DNA from: Viridibacterium curvum
GTDB lineage: Bacteria > Pseudomonadota > Gammaproteobacteria > Burkholderiales > Rhodocyclaceae
Reading direction: 5' to 3'
Assembly (NCBI RefSeq): GCF_039544165.1
Contig: NZ_BAABLD010000008.1
Location: 620,001-684,000, forward strand
DNA length: 64,000 bases
The stretch's first letter is position 1; every line of letters begins with the position of its first letter. The notes beneath the pieces were generated by a model that was not told the DNA's origin, did not search any database, and was given only the letters and a program-made list of their open reading frames with translations. Below, piece by piece: positions 24,685 through 33,308 of the stretch. The translations under genes were made by a program, and so were the position numbers.

Positions 24685-26252
24685 TGATAGCCCCGGATTT
24701 CCTTGAAGGCAGCCTGCAGGCCGGACTTTTTGGCGTCGAAGACGCGACCCCCGGTGGGTCGGGTAATGGTCTCCAGTTCATCGGAGCGCGCATCGCCGAA
24801 CAAGACGGCGAAGACGCGGATACCCCGTTTATCCGGCGGCAAACCGTTGAACCAGCTGACGAACTGGTCGGCCGAGAGGCCATCGCCGTTCTTGCCGTCG
24901 GTCATCAACAGGATCGAGTACACGCGATCCGGCGCTTGCGCCTGACGCTTCAGCGCCGCTTCGTAGGCCTGCTGTGTCGCGCTGTAGATTGCGGTGCCAC
25001 CACTTGCACTCAAGCGCCTGACGTATTCGGCATAATCCTGCAGCCGCTGTGCGTTGGTGCTCTTGTCTTCGACCAGCTGCCAGGCCTGCATATCTTCGAC
25101 GCGGTCGGAAAAGCGGAACAGGGTGATTCGCTCGCGCTCGCGCCACTTCGCAAAGCGCCCCGAGAGACTCGTGTCAGCCCCCGTCAGGCCCGTCAGCGCC
25201 GTTTGCAATTGGCTGATGCGCTCGCCACTCATCGAGCCACTGGTGTCGATCACCAGCGTGGAATCTGCCGGTCTTCGCACTGTGTTGAGATAGGCGTCGA
25301 GCAGGCCATTGATGACTTCGAGTTTCGCGGGAAAGGGCAGCTCGAAGTAGGTGTGCGCGGGTACTGCCGAGGGCACGGCCGTGTTGACGGGCTGGCGACG
25401 CGTGGTTGTACTCATGGCCTTCTGGAAGGTTTCGCCACGCAGGTATTCGACCAGCTTGTCGTAAGCCGCACGTTGTGCCGGGTTGATCAGCATGAAGGGG
25501 TAGTCGGCCGTGATGACGCCGTCCTTGGGATAGACCAACACCAGCGGGGTCTTGAGTTGTCCCGATGCATTGAGGGCGTGCAGCACGGAGGCGTAGTTCA
25601 CCAGCCCATCGTGCGAATCAGCCTCACGCTGATAGACCTCGGCCAGCCAGCCGGATGATCCTGCCGTCAGCGTTTGAGACTTCGCGAAGGCAGCCAAGGT
25701 GCGGAAATCGATGTCTTTGAGCTCCAGCGCATCGCCCTGGCCTGATATCGCAGCGGCCAGCCCCAGCACTGCAGAGAATCCGGTGTTGGAGGTTGCCGGG
25801 TTGCTCATGCCGAAGCGGAAGCGTCCTTCGCCGGCCGCCTTGGCAATGGCCGCCCACGTTGGCGGCTTGTCGGCGTTGTCCCAGCCCAGCGCACGCGCTT
25901 TATCGGCCTTCACGCCCAACACGACGGGCGAAATCATGGTGCGCTCACTGGCCAGCACGCGCGCCTTTACGGCGGGTGTCAGCAAGGCATAACGGTTGCT
26001 GGCCAGCCAGGCGAAATCGAACTGAGCACCGGACTGCAGTTGCTCCACAGCATCCAGCGTTCCGGCGTACTGCAACTTGAGCTTCAAGCCGGTGGCCGCT
26101 TCGATCTGCGGCAAGAGCGGCTCGATGTCTTTGAGCTCTGATCCGGCCAGCACAGTCAGTGCACCGCCGCTGCCCGTGTTGTCCGGGCCACCTTCGCTGC
26201 AGGAGACAAGACAGGTCAGGCACAACAGCCATAACGCAACAAGCTGGCGCAT
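24681..26252 (-). CDS. Lipoprotein with substrate-binding domain fused to a vWA domain
   Basis: 523 aa. A lipobox signal (MRQLVALWLLCLTCLVSCSE) anchors it, probably in the periplasm. Residues ~30-300 form a type-2 periplasmic substrate-binding fold (LTVLAGSELKDIEPLLPQIE; FRFGMSNPATSNTGFSAVLG). Residues ~330-523 form a von Willebrand A domain with the MIDAS motif DTSGS beginning at Asp336, plus TDGKNGDG. It lies second to last in the four-gene TelA operon. Binding-protein/vWA fusions without an ABC transporter suggest a metal-dependent adhesion or sensing role; this is inference. Confidence 0.85.
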   Translation of the reverse strand: MRQLVALWLLCLTCLVSCSEGGPDNTGSGGALTVLAGSELKDIEPLLPQIEAATGLKLKLQYAGTLDAVEQLQSGAQFDFAWLASNRYALLTPAVKARVLASERTMISPVVLGVKADKARALGWDNADKPPTWAAIAKAAGEGRFRFGMSNPATSNTGFSAVLGLAAAISGQGDALELKDIDFRTLAAFAKSQTLTAGSSGWLAEVYQREADSHDGLVNYASVLHALNASGQLKTPLVLVYPKDGVITADYPFMLINPAQRAAYDKLVEYLRGETFQKAMSTTTRRQPVNTAVPSAVPAHTYFELPFPAKLEVINGLLDAYLNTVRRPADSTLVIDTSGSMSGERISQLQTALTGLTGADTSLSGRFAKWRERERITLFRFSDRVEDMQAWQLVEDKSTNAQRLQDYAEYVRRLSASGGTAIYSATQQAYEAALKRQAQAPDRVYSILLMTDGKNGDGLSADQFVSWFNGLPPDKRGIRVFAVLFGDARSDELETITRPTGGRVFDAKKSGLQAAFKEIRGYQ

Positions 26253-26273
26253 CGGAATCTCCTTGTGCTTCGT

Positions 26274-27497
26274 TCAGAGCTTGACCGGCCCGGCCAGCAC
26301 CGGTGCTGCGCCCGCCACAGCGTCGCGCAGACCCTCGCCCCGCGCACGGTCGACGTATTGCCTGGCGCGGTCGATCTGCTGGGAAATCAGTTCATTGTTC
26401 TTTGCCATCACGCCAATGGCCTGTGAGCGAAAGTTGTCCATGGCGTCCATCGCCGCAAACGTCTGGTCGAACATGGCCTGCATGCGCTCCACACCGATCA
26501 GCGGATTGCTGGCGAACTCACCAGTCTTCTGCACATGGGTGTTGAGCGCGCGGCCCGACTCTTCGATGAGGTCGCCAATGGTGCCGGCCACACCGCTGAG
26601 CATGTTCATCACCTCGATCTGGTTGCCCGTCGCACGCGCCACCGTCGTGGCCACCGCCAGCGCCGACATGCCGGTGGTGGCGACACGGTTGCAGCCATTG
26701 ATCATCTCGCGGCCGGTCTTCTTGAGCACGTCCATGGCCAGATAGCCATTCACGGTCACAGCCATCTGGGTCTGCATGTCGGTGAGATTCTGACGCGCGT
26801 AGAAAAGCACCTCCTGCTCAAGCGCACGGCCCCGCTCGGGGTCACTGACCTTGAGGTTCTCCACCTGCGCGGCAAGGCGTCCGTCAAGCTCGCGGGCGAA
26901 ATGGATCGCCGAACCCAGCTTCTGCATCGCATCCCACAGCTTCTGCTTGACTGTCTCGATCTCGGCGACGTCGCGCTGCATGTCATCGCGCGACGCATAG
27001 ACCTGTTGCAGCGCCGTGTTGAGCTGATTGCCTGCGGACTGAAACTTGCGGAAGTACGCCTTGAGCTTGTTGCCGAAGGGAATGATTCCCAGCAGCTTGT
27101 TCTGCGATAGCAGATCGCCCTGCTTGCCTGGGTTCAGTTCGTCGAGCTGGCCACGCAGGCTGCTGATGGCCTTGAAGGCTGGACTGTCTTCCATGCCGAC
27201 AAAGTTGCGCTCCATGAAGTGACCTGTCATCAAGCTGGCCGCCTGCGAGATTTCTTCACGCCCGAGGTGGAAGGCCGAGTCGAGCTTTTTCTTGAAATCG
27301 TCACTGTGCAGGTCACCCTCAAGCAGGGTGCCGACGAACCGCCCCACCTGATCGTCCACCGCGGCCTTCAACTCCGGGCCCAGCGGCACCATCTCCGGGG
27401 CTTTCTCTGCAACGACTATTTTGACGGGTTCTGGCGGCACGAGGGGCAGGACATCGGGAGCCTGCAGTGTCTGGGTTGCGGTCGAAGTCTCGCTCAT
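26274..27497 (-). CDS. TelA-family (toxic anion resistance) protein
   Basis: 407-aa cytosolic protein of the TelA/KlaA/YaaN family, historically tied to tellurite resistance and colicin or phage tolerance. Long helical coiled-coil segments cover most of the protein. Typical family features are SLRGQLDELNPGKQGDL, FGNKLKAYFRKFQSAGNQLN, VAQVENLKVSDPERGRALEQ-like text and LAMDVLKKTGREMINGCNRV. It sits between the two binding-protein genes with gaps of 21 and 22 bp, indicating one operon. The actual mechanism of this family is not known. Confidence 0.9.
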   Translation of the reverse strand: MSETSTATQTLQAPDVLPLVPPEPVKIVVAEKAPEMVPLGPELKAAVDDQVGRFVGTLLEGDLHSDDFKKKLDSAFHLGREEISQAASLMTGHFMERNFVGMEDSPAFKAISSLRGQLDELNPGKQGDLLSQNKLLGIIPFGNKLKAYFRKFQSAGNQLNTALQQVYASRDDMQRDVAEIETVKQKLWDAMQKLGSAIHFARELDGRLAAQVENLKVSDPERGRALEQEVLFYARQNLTDMQTQMAVTVNGYLAMDVLKKTGREMINGCNRVATTGMSALAVATTVARATGNQIEVMNMLSGVAGTIGDLIEESGRALNTHVQKTGEFASNPLIGVERMQAMFDQTFAAMDAMDNFRSQAIGVMAKNNELISQQIDRARQYVDRARGEGLRDAVAGAAPVLAGPVKL

Positions 27498-27519
27498 CGG
27501 TGATCTCCGGTCGTTAGGG

Positions 27520-28608
27520 TTATTTCATCTGGGCGGCGACGACGTCGATCATGCGTTCGAGCATCGCATAGCTCGGCGGATCGATGACATCGTCAAGAAC
27601 ACTGGGGGCGGACAGCTTCTTCTGCTTGAGGAACTCGACGAAATGCTGAGGGCTGGCACTGCGGAAGCCGTATTCGGCAGCCAGTTTCTGCAGCTCGGGG
27701 TCTCGATCGAGTGCCTCGCCGACGCGCGCCCCCGCCTCGGTGAAAGGCACCAGCACATGCTTGGTCAGCACGGTCGGCTGCGGATAGAGCAAGACCATTT
27801 CGGCATTGGGCTGCGGAAGGCGGGACTGGTATTCGATGAACTGCGACTCGTACACCATCACCAGTGGCGCCTTGCCCATGCCCATGCTGACGTAGTCCTC
27901 GAAGGGGCCGGCGGAACTCGCCTCCAGAAACCCCTGACGCAAGAACAATTGACTCGCCGTGGGCATGACCTTCTGCACCGCCTCGTCGGACTGCACAACG
28001 TCGTTGCCATTCAGCAGATAGGACGCCAGCGCGAGGTACATCGCAGCAGAGTTCGATTTGCGTACGTCGGTACTGGCAATAAAGACCACGCGCCCCGAGT
28101 CGTAGGCCTTGTTGTCACGCAACTCCCGCCAGCGTTTGCCATCCGCTGTCATCTTCAACAAGCGCGGCAGCCCCGTCAGATAGAGCACACCATCGCGCTG
28201 TTCGACGAGGCCATTGCCCTGCAACAGAGGCACCAATTTTTGCCAGGAGGCCACGGCCAGCGGCGTGTAGAAAGGGTTGAAGAGCTGCTTTGCCTTGCTG
28301 ACCTCTTTGAGGCGCTGAGCTGCGGGGCTGCCTGCCGGATGGCCGAAATCGAATTGCTTGAGATCTGGATGGTCGGCCATTTCGCGCGAGCCCGATTTGA
28401 GCACCTCCAGCCTCAGACCCAGCTTCGCAAAGGCATCTACCACCCGCGGATCACGGTAGAAGCCCTCTTTTTCTGAACCGATCAGCCCCCGCACGACAGT
28501 CAGTGAATTGGCGGAGTCTCCGCGCTGCTCCTGTGCCGAAAACCAGATGCCAACCAGTACCGCTCCCCCAACGATCATTGCCAGCAGCGGGCCTAAGATC
28601 TTGCGCAA
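27520..28608 (-). CDS. Membrane-anchored substrate-binding-type protein heading the TelA operon
   Basis: 362 aa. It starts at TTG with a perfect AGGAGG 6 nt upstream; no ATG alternative includes the N-terminal anchor. One N-terminal helix (ILGPLLAMIVGGAVLVGIWF) precedes a type-2 substrate-binding-like domain (LTVVRGLIGSEKEGFYRDP; VVFIASTDVRKSNSAAMYLA). It is first in the operon with TelA, the vWA lipoprotein and the XpaC-like protein. No transporter genes are present, so its role may be sensing or scaffolding rather than import. Confidence 0.8.
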   Translation of the reverse strand: MRKILGPLLAMIVGGAVLVGIWFSAQEQRGDSANSLTVVRGLIGSEKEGFYRDPRVVDAFAKLGLRLEVLKSGSREMADHPDLKQFDFGHPAGSPAAQRLKEVSKAKQLFNPFYTPLAVASWQKLVPLLQGNGLVEQRDGVLYLTGLPRLLKMTADGKRWRELRDNKAYDSGRVVFIASTDVRKSNSAAMYLALASYLLNGNDVVQSDEAVQKVMPTASQLFLRQGFLEASSAGPFEDYVSMGMGKAPLVMVYESQFIEYQSRLPQPNAEMVLLYPQPTVLTKHVLVPFTEAGARVGEALDRDPELQKLAAEYGFRSASPQHFVEFLKQKKLSAPSVLDDVIDPPSYAMLERMIDVVAAQMK

Positions 28609-28824
28609 CGTGCCTCCTCAGCTATCGTGAATGACCATGAATGTGCAACAGCATTACGGTACATTGATGACGGCACCGTGACGGCACACAAGGTAGCACA
28701 AGCAACCGGACCGGATATGACAGTCAGCCGGAGGCCAATGTCGGGAGGACCATTGCACAGCCTTCTTTCAGCCCTGCGAGGGATGCCCGAATAGGCGCAA
28801 GGTGCAAGTAGTGCCGGCACAAAG

Positions 28825-28850
28825 CAAAAGGGCCGCTTGCGCGGCCCTTT
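28825..28850 (-). terminator. Terminator of the PEP-CTERM gene
   Basis: AAAGGGCCGC/GCGGCCCTTT with a 4-nt loop (28827-28850) is followed on the minus strand by TTTTGCTTTG. The 216 bp between it and the TelA operon start shows no further clear feature apart from the operon's leader. Confidence 0.8.
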
Positions 28851-28868
28851 GATCATGATCGGCAAAAC

Positions 28869-29477
28869 TCAGGCCTTGCGACGACGCGCGAAACCCAGGC
28901 CAACGATGCTCAGGCCCACCAGCGCGAGGCTGGCCGGCTCAGGCACTTCGGCGCCGTTGATCACGACGTTGTCGATTTCCAGCTCGCTGGAGCCGCCGGT
29001 GATCGTGAACCAGCTGATGTTGCTGAAATCGCTACCGAAGCCGTGCGTGACCGCACCGTAGGAATAGTAATCACCGCCCAGCGTAACCGATGCGCCATTC
29101 GAACCGGTCAGAACCCAGTTGCCATACTTGATGTAGGTGTCAAAGCTGGTGAGGCTGAACAGGGCGCCGTTCATATCCACGCGAATGCCGTAGCCACCGT
29201 GAATGTCGAAGCCGGCGCTGCTGCCATAGCTACCCGTGATGTGCGCGTGGTCATACTGCCCGGTCAGCGAAACACGTGCCCCGGCCTCGCTCCAGACGCT
29301 GCCGTAGTAACCGCCATAGGCCGACTCGTAGTAGGAGCCATACACCAGGTACTGGTAACTGGCCGTTACGCCCGAAGTCGTGGTCACATCACCGGCCGCA
29401 TCTTCAAAGGTGATGGTCGTGGCGTTGGCCGTTGCCATCAGGGCAAAGGCGGCGAGTGCGGCAAAAAGCTTTTTCAT
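28869..29477 (-). CDS. PEP-CTERM sorting-domain protein
   Basis: 202-aa exported protein. Signal peptide MKKLFAALAAFALMATANA; a Gly/Tyr/Ser-rich beta body (YYESAYGGYYGSVWSEAG); PEP-CTERM tail VPEPASLALVGLSIVGLGFA with terminal RRRKA. The start at 29477 is chosen because it opens the signal peptide; the frame extends upstream without one. GGGAG lies about 11 nt before the ATG. It is a third substrate for the exosortase system in the window. Role unknown, probably extracellular matrix. Confidence 0.85.
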   Translation of the reverse strand: MKKLFAALAAFALMATANATTITFEDAAGDVTTTSGVTASYQYLVYGSYYESAYGGYYGSVWSEAGARVSLTGQYDHAHITGSYGSSAGFDIHGGYGIRVDMNGALFSLTSFDTYIKYGNWVLTGSNGASVTLGGDYYSYGAVTHGFGSDFSNISWFTITGGSSELEIDNVVINGAEVPEPASLALVGLSIVGLGFARRRKA

Positions 29478-29634
29478 GATTGTGTTTCTCCCTCGGGGCT
29501 TGTTCTGGAAACTGCGTGTGCGCATTCAAACAAGTGGCTCCCCGTTGAGCGAGCAACAAATTCACACAACCTCGGTATTCATCAAAATCGACGCCGGATT
29601 TCCGTGACGTAGTTGGCAAATGAATGGGCCGCAA

Positions 29635-29670
29635 AAGACAGCGGGGCCGCATTTGCGGCCCCGCTGTCTT
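29635..29670 (-). terminator. Terminator of the cupin gene
   Basis: A 16-bp perfect stem AAGACAGCGGGGCCGC (29635-29650) with its complement (29655-29670) encloses a 4-nt loop. On the minus strand it is followed by TTGCG. It lies 18 bp past the cupin stop. Confidence 0.8.
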
Positions 29671-29687
29671 GCAGGCTGTCGCCCGGA

Positions 29688-30074
29688 TCAGGACTTGACG
29701 AACAGGGTTACCAGCGGCTCGCCGGCAACCTCGCGGCTCCAGTGGCCGTGGATTTCCGGATTGAAGGTGGCGCCTTCGGGCAGGGTGTCGGCGGAGTAGA
29801 AGTGATCGCCAGCGTTGAAGCGGCGGGCACTGCCATCGGCGAGGATGATTTCCATCGCGCCACTGAGGATGAACACCCATTGCGGATCCTTGGTCACGTG
29901 CATCTGGCTCTTGAAACCGGTCGGGCTCTGACGCAGCTGCACGCCACTGGCGGGCATGATCTTCGACAGCATGGCGTTGGGGTTGCCTTCGGTAAGAGCG
30001 ATCTGCTCTTCGCGGAATTTCGCCTTGCCGTCGGTATCGGTGTAGAGGATCACTTGCGTGAAGGTGGTGGTCAT
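29688..30074 (-). CDS. Single-domain cupin protein
   Basis: 128-aa cytoplasmic cupin beta-barrel. It contains a QWVFILSGAMEIILADGSAR core strand pair and the second motif GDHFYSADTLPEGATFNPEIHGH. The first metal-binding motif is degenerate (MHVTKDPQWVFILSG), so a bound metal is uncertain. AGGAG lies 6 nt before the ATG. A near-identical 3' end survives as a fossil at 23903-23940, showing that the gene was once duplicated. Substrate or ligand unknown. Confidence 0.82.
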   Translation of the reverse strand: MTTTFTQVILYTDTDGKAKFREEQIALTEGNPNAMLSKIMPASGVQLRQSPTGFKSQMHVTKDPQWVFILSGAMEIILADGSARRFNAGDHFYSADTLPEGATFNPEIHGHWSREVAGEPLVTLFVKS

Positions 30075-30126
30075 GCGGTCTCCTGTGGAAAAAAGTTGAA
30101 TGGACGAAACGGCAGCTGCGGGGAAA

Positions 30127-30396
30127 TCAATTGAGACCCGACGAAGCACCAAACATGAACAGCTCGCCCAGAAAGCGGACGCTGAGGTTACGCTCCTTGT
30201 CGCCCCAACGGCAGGCACGGAAGGGCTGTTCCATCCAGCATTCATCGGGCTCGCCGATCTCCGCCACAAGCCGGCTGTAGTCCGGTTTGCGATCCTGCAA
30301 TCGCTGGGCTTCACTCAGACTCAGGTAACGACGAGCGGGCATGAGCTGACAGGCACTGACGGCAAAAGACAGAACGATGCAGAGCACGATGCGCAT
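30127..30396 (-). CDS. Small BamE-like lipoprotein, copy 2
   Basis: 89 aa. Lipoprotein signal MRIVLCIVLSFAVSACQLMP with acylated Cys17. The mature part (LSLSEAQRLQDRKPDYSRLV, AEIGEPDECW) has the 'Y..l...lG.P' pattern of SmpA/OmlA (BamE)-like folds, then ACRWGDKERNLSVRFLGE. It is paralogous to the gene 90 bp upstream, sharing CRWGD, SVRF and a terminal GLN. The start at 30396 is inferred from the signal peptide; the ribosome-binding site is weak. Confidence 0.7.
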   Translation of the reverse strand: MRIVLCIVLSFAVSACQLMPARRYLSLSEAQRLQDRKPDYSRLVAEIGEPDECWMEQPFRACRWGDKERNLSVRFLGELFMFGASSGLN

Positions 30397-30485
30397 CAAC
30401 GCGCAACCATGAGAGAAATGGCGCTGGCGAAGGCTCGGAAAGTTGGTGAAATACAAACTCGTCACGGTCAATGCCTCCTTCCGGG

Positions 30486-30740
30486 TCAGTTGAGGCCGTC
30501 TGCCGAACGAACCAGGGCCTTGCCGCCAACGAAGCGTACGCTGACCCCGCGCTTCTCGTCGCCCCAACGGCAGCTGCGCGTCACCAGCACATCGTTGCAA
30601 GAGGCAGGTTTGCCGAGGATGCTGACGACTTCGTCGTAAGACATACCGACGCTGACGCGCTCGTAATTGGCCAGGGTGAGCTTGCTGCAGGCGGTAAGTG
30701 CAAGCACCAACGCCAGCAGAGTAAGGGCAGAACGGAACAT
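30486..30740 (-). CDS. Small BamE-like lipoprotein, copy 1
   Basis: 84 aa. Lipoprotein signal MFRSALTLLALVLALTACSK with acylated Cys18. The mature part is NYERVSVGMSYDEVVSILGK, then PASCNDVLVTRSCRWGDEKR and VSVRFVGGKAL, ending in GLN. The 'V..GMSydeV..ilGkP' text is the BamE/DUF3862-type signature. GGAG lies 8 nt before the ATG. Together with the next gene it forms a tandem pair of outer-membrane-associated lipoproteins of unknown role. Confidence 0.78.
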   Translation of the reverse strand: MFRSALTLLALVLALTACSKLTLANYERVSVGMSYDEVVSILGKPASCNDVLVTRSCRWGDEKRGVSVRFVGGKALVRSADGLN

Positions 30741-30896
30741 GGCGAGGCTCCGGACGATACGGAAAGGATGCATTGTGAACGCGATTGCGTGCTGGCGGCC
30801 AGACCGGACAGCGGCGGAATCGATGAACTCGATTTATGCAGCATTTTTATACGCCGCCTCGTAAGCTGCACTCATCGCATTCCCTGACACGGCTGG

Positions 30897-32417
30897 ATGA
30901 AGCGCTCTCCCTCCCCGCACAATGGCTGGCAACACCGACCCGGCATGGGTTTCGTGACGGCCACGCTCGCTGTGGCGGCGCTTTCCGCGGCACTGGCCCC
31001 CTGGCGCAACGTGCTGGATGCCGCCAACATCGTGATGCTCTACCTGCTGGTCGTGGTGGGTATCGCACTCGTCTTCACACGCGCAGCGGCGATATTCAGT
31101 GCCGTACTGGGTGTGGCGGCTTTCGATTTCTTTTTCGTCACGCCGCGCTTCTCGTTTGCCGTGGGCGACGCGCAGTACCTGCTGACCTTCGCAGTCATGC
31201 TGGTGGTCGGTCTCATCCTGACCCAGCTCACCGCAGGTTTGCGCCAGCAGGCCATGCGCGCCACACAACGCGCAGGTCAGGTCACTGCGCTCTACGAACT
31301 GGCCCGTCAGCTTGCCGGCGCGGCCAGCAATGCACAGGTTGATGAGCTGGTGCGCGCGTTTGCGGCACGAACCCTGGGCGGCCGCTGCGAGCTGTGGCTG
31401 GCGAGCCGTGGCGGGCAACCGGTGCGTGTCGAAGACGGTGCCTCCCAGGTGCCGCTGGAGCTGGGTCTGGTGTTCGCCCACGGCAACCCGCTGGAACACG
31501 ACGACGAACATCGCCCGGACCATCGCTGCCTGCTGCTGGCCCTGGAAGCCCCGATGCGCCGGCGCGGGGTCTGCCTGCTGTCCCTGCCCGTGTCACTCGT
31601 CGATGAGGAGACGCGGCACACAGCACGCATGCTCGCCTCGCTGGCCGCGATTGCGCTGGAACGCCTGCACTACGTCGAAGTGGCACACAACGCGACACTG
31701 GAGATGGAGACCGAGAAGCTGCGCAGCGTGATCCTGTCGGCGTTGTCACACGACATCCGCACACCGCTGACCGTGATGCTGGGCCTCGCCGACACCCTGC
31801 AGCAAACGCAGACGCTGGACCCGGCACAAGTGCGCGATCTGTCGGGCGCGATCCACGGCCACGCGACGCGCCTCAACGATCTGGCGCACAAGCTGCTGGA
31901 CATGGCGCGCCTGCAATCGGGCAAGCTGCAATTGCGCAGCGAGTGGCAATCGATCGAAGAAATCGTCGGCGCGGCGCTCGCAGCTGTCACGCCCCACATC
32001 AACGCCGCACAGGTACGCACCGAGCTGCCGGCAACATTGCCGCTAGTGGAGTTCGACGCTGTGCTGATCGAGCGCGTGTTGTGCAACCTGCTCGACAACG
32101 CCATACGCCACGCGGGGCCGCATGCCAGCATCGTCATCCGCAGCACGCACGATGACACCTCGCTGAGCCTGCATGTCGCGGACAACGGTCCTGGCCTGCC
32201 GGCCGATCACGCCGACTGGCTGTTCCAGCCCTTCCAGCGCGGGCCGGCATCGGGCGGAGGGGGTGTGGGCCTGGGCCTCGCCATCTGCCGCACGATTGCA
32301 CGCGCGCATGGTGGCGATCTGTTGGCCCACAATGCGCCGGAGGGGGGTGCCGTCTTCAGCCTGCGCCTGCCGCGCCGCGAACCGCCACGCATCGAATCGG
32401 AAGGAGAGGGCGCATGA
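30897..32417 (+). CDS. KdpD-type sensor histidine kinase lacking the KdpD N-terminal sensor and Usp domains
   Basis: 506-aa inner-membrane kinase. It starts directly at the four-helix DUF4118 membrane domain (residues ~15-115; AAFDFFFVTPRFSF is diagnostic of KdpD). A GAF-like region (~140-260), HisKA with SHDIRTP (His285 phosphoacceptor) and HATPase_c follow (LCNLLDNAIRHAG, DNGPGLP, GVGLGLAICRTI). E. coli KdpD has about 400 extra N-terminal residues (KdpD and Usp domains), absent here. It overlaps kdpE by 4 bp (ATGA). kup, not kdpFABC, lies downstream, suggesting a K+ or turgor signal controlling Kup. Confidence 0.9.
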   Translation: MKRSPSPHNGWQHRPGMGFVTATLAVAALSAALAPWRNVLDAANIVMLYLLVVVGIALVFTRAAAIFSAVLGVAAFDFFFVTPRFSFAVGDAQYLLTFAVMLVVGLILTQLTAGLRQQAMRATQRAGQVTALYELARQLAGAASNAQVDELVRAFAARTLGGRCELWLASRGGQPVRVEDGASQVPLELGLVFAHGNPLEHDDEHRPDHRCLLLALEAPMRRRGVCLLSLPVSLVDEETRHTARMLASLAAIALERLHYVEVAHNATLEMETEKLRSVILSALSHDIRTPLTVMLGLADTLQQTQTLDPAQVRDLSGAIHGHATRLNDLAHKLLDMARLQSGKLQLRSEWQSIEEIVGAALAAVTPHINAAQVRTELPATLPLVEFDAVLIERVLCNLLDNAIRHAGPHASIVIRSTHDDTSLSLHVADNGPGLPADHADWLFQPFQRGPASGGGGVGLGLAICRTIARAHGGDLLAHNAPEGGAVFSLRLPRREPPRIESEGEGA

Positions 32418-33097
32418 ACAACGACGCCCCCATCCTCATCATCGATGACGAGCCGGACATCCGCCGCTTCGTCGCCATGAGCCTCACTGCGGAAGGCTGG
32501 CGCGTTCAGCAAGCCGCCACGGCCGCCGAAGCCCTGCAATGCATCGCGCAGCAGATGCCGTGTCTGGCCCTGGTCGACCTCGGCCTGCCTGATCGCGACG
32601 GTGTTGAACTCGTGCGCGAGTTGCGCAGCTGGAGCAGCCTGCCCGTGCTGGTGTTGTCGGCACGCAGCGAAGAACGCGACAAGATCAGCGCGCTCGACGT
32701 CGGCGCTGACGACTACCTCGTCAAACCCTTCGGCGTCGGCGAACTGCTGGCGCGCGTGCGGGCCCTGCTGCGCCGCGCCGCCCCGCAGGAAGAATCGCCG
32801 CAACTGCGCTTCGGCGAGATCGACATCGACTTCGCGCGCCGGCGTGTGCTGCGAAGCGGCGACGAAGTGCACCTCACACCCATCGAGTACCGGCTGCTCA
32901 CCGCTTTCGTCGCTGGGCGCGACCGCGTGCTCACGCATCGCCAGCTGCTGCGCGAGGTGTGGGGCCCGAGCTTCGTCAACAGTCCGCACTACCTGCGCAT
33001 CTACGTCGGCCACCTGCGCCAGAAGCTCGAAGCAGACCCGGCGCGGCCGCGTCACTTCGTCACCGAAACCGGTGTTGGTTACCGTTTCTGCCCTTGA
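32414..33097 (+). CDS. KdpE-like OmpR-family response regulator
   Basis: 227 aa. Receiver domain with the acidic pair in ILIIDDEPD, phosphoacceptor Asp55 in LVDLGLPD, and switch Lys in YLVKPFG. The C-terminal winged-helix DNA-binding domain includes HLTPIEYRLLTAFVAGRDRV and a terminal HFVTETGVGYRF. GGAGAGG precedes the ATG, which overlaps the kinase stop. Its likely target is the kup promoter in the 211-bp gap downstream, but that gap is mostly occupied by a repeat element and no operator could be assigned. Confidence 0.9.
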   Translation: MNNDAPILIIDDEPDIRRFVAMSLTAEGWRVQQAATAAEALQCIAQQMPCLALVDLGLPDRDGVELVRELRSWSSLPVLVLSARSEERDKISALDVGADDYLVKPFGVGELLARVRALLRRAAPQEESPQLRFGEIDIDFARRRVLRSGDEVHLTPIEYRLLTAFVAGRDRVLTHRQLLREVWGPSFVNSPHYLRIYVGHLRQKLEADPARPRHFVTETGVGYRFCP

Positions 33098-33123
33098 GCC
33101 AGATCCATGCCATGCCTCCTGTA

Positions 33124-33277
33124 CGTCATTCCCGCCAGCTTTACCCCCGGCGCAGCCGCACTGCGCTCCCCTCCCCCGCTTGCGGGGGAGGGGCTGGGGG
33201 AGAGGGCTGCGGGAATCCAGTGACTTCCTCCACCCGCACAAACGTCGCTGGATTCCCGCCTTCGCGGGAATGACGGT
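33124..33277. repeat. MITE-like intergenic repeat, copy 1
   Basis: About 154 bp bounded by 12-bp inverted ends, CGTCATTCCCGC and GCGGGAATGACG. Inside are an imperfect palindrome (CCCTCCCCCGC/GCGGGGGAGGG) and the outward palindrome TTCCCGCCTTCGCGGGAA. It matches the copy at 44328-44484 over most of its length, and its ends match the shorter copy at 61008-61080. It fills the kdpE-kup gap. There is no coding capacity for a transposase, so it is non-autonomous. Confidence 0.8.
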
Positions 33278-33308
33278 CTTTGCGCATCTGACATGTAGTG
33301 ATTCCACC

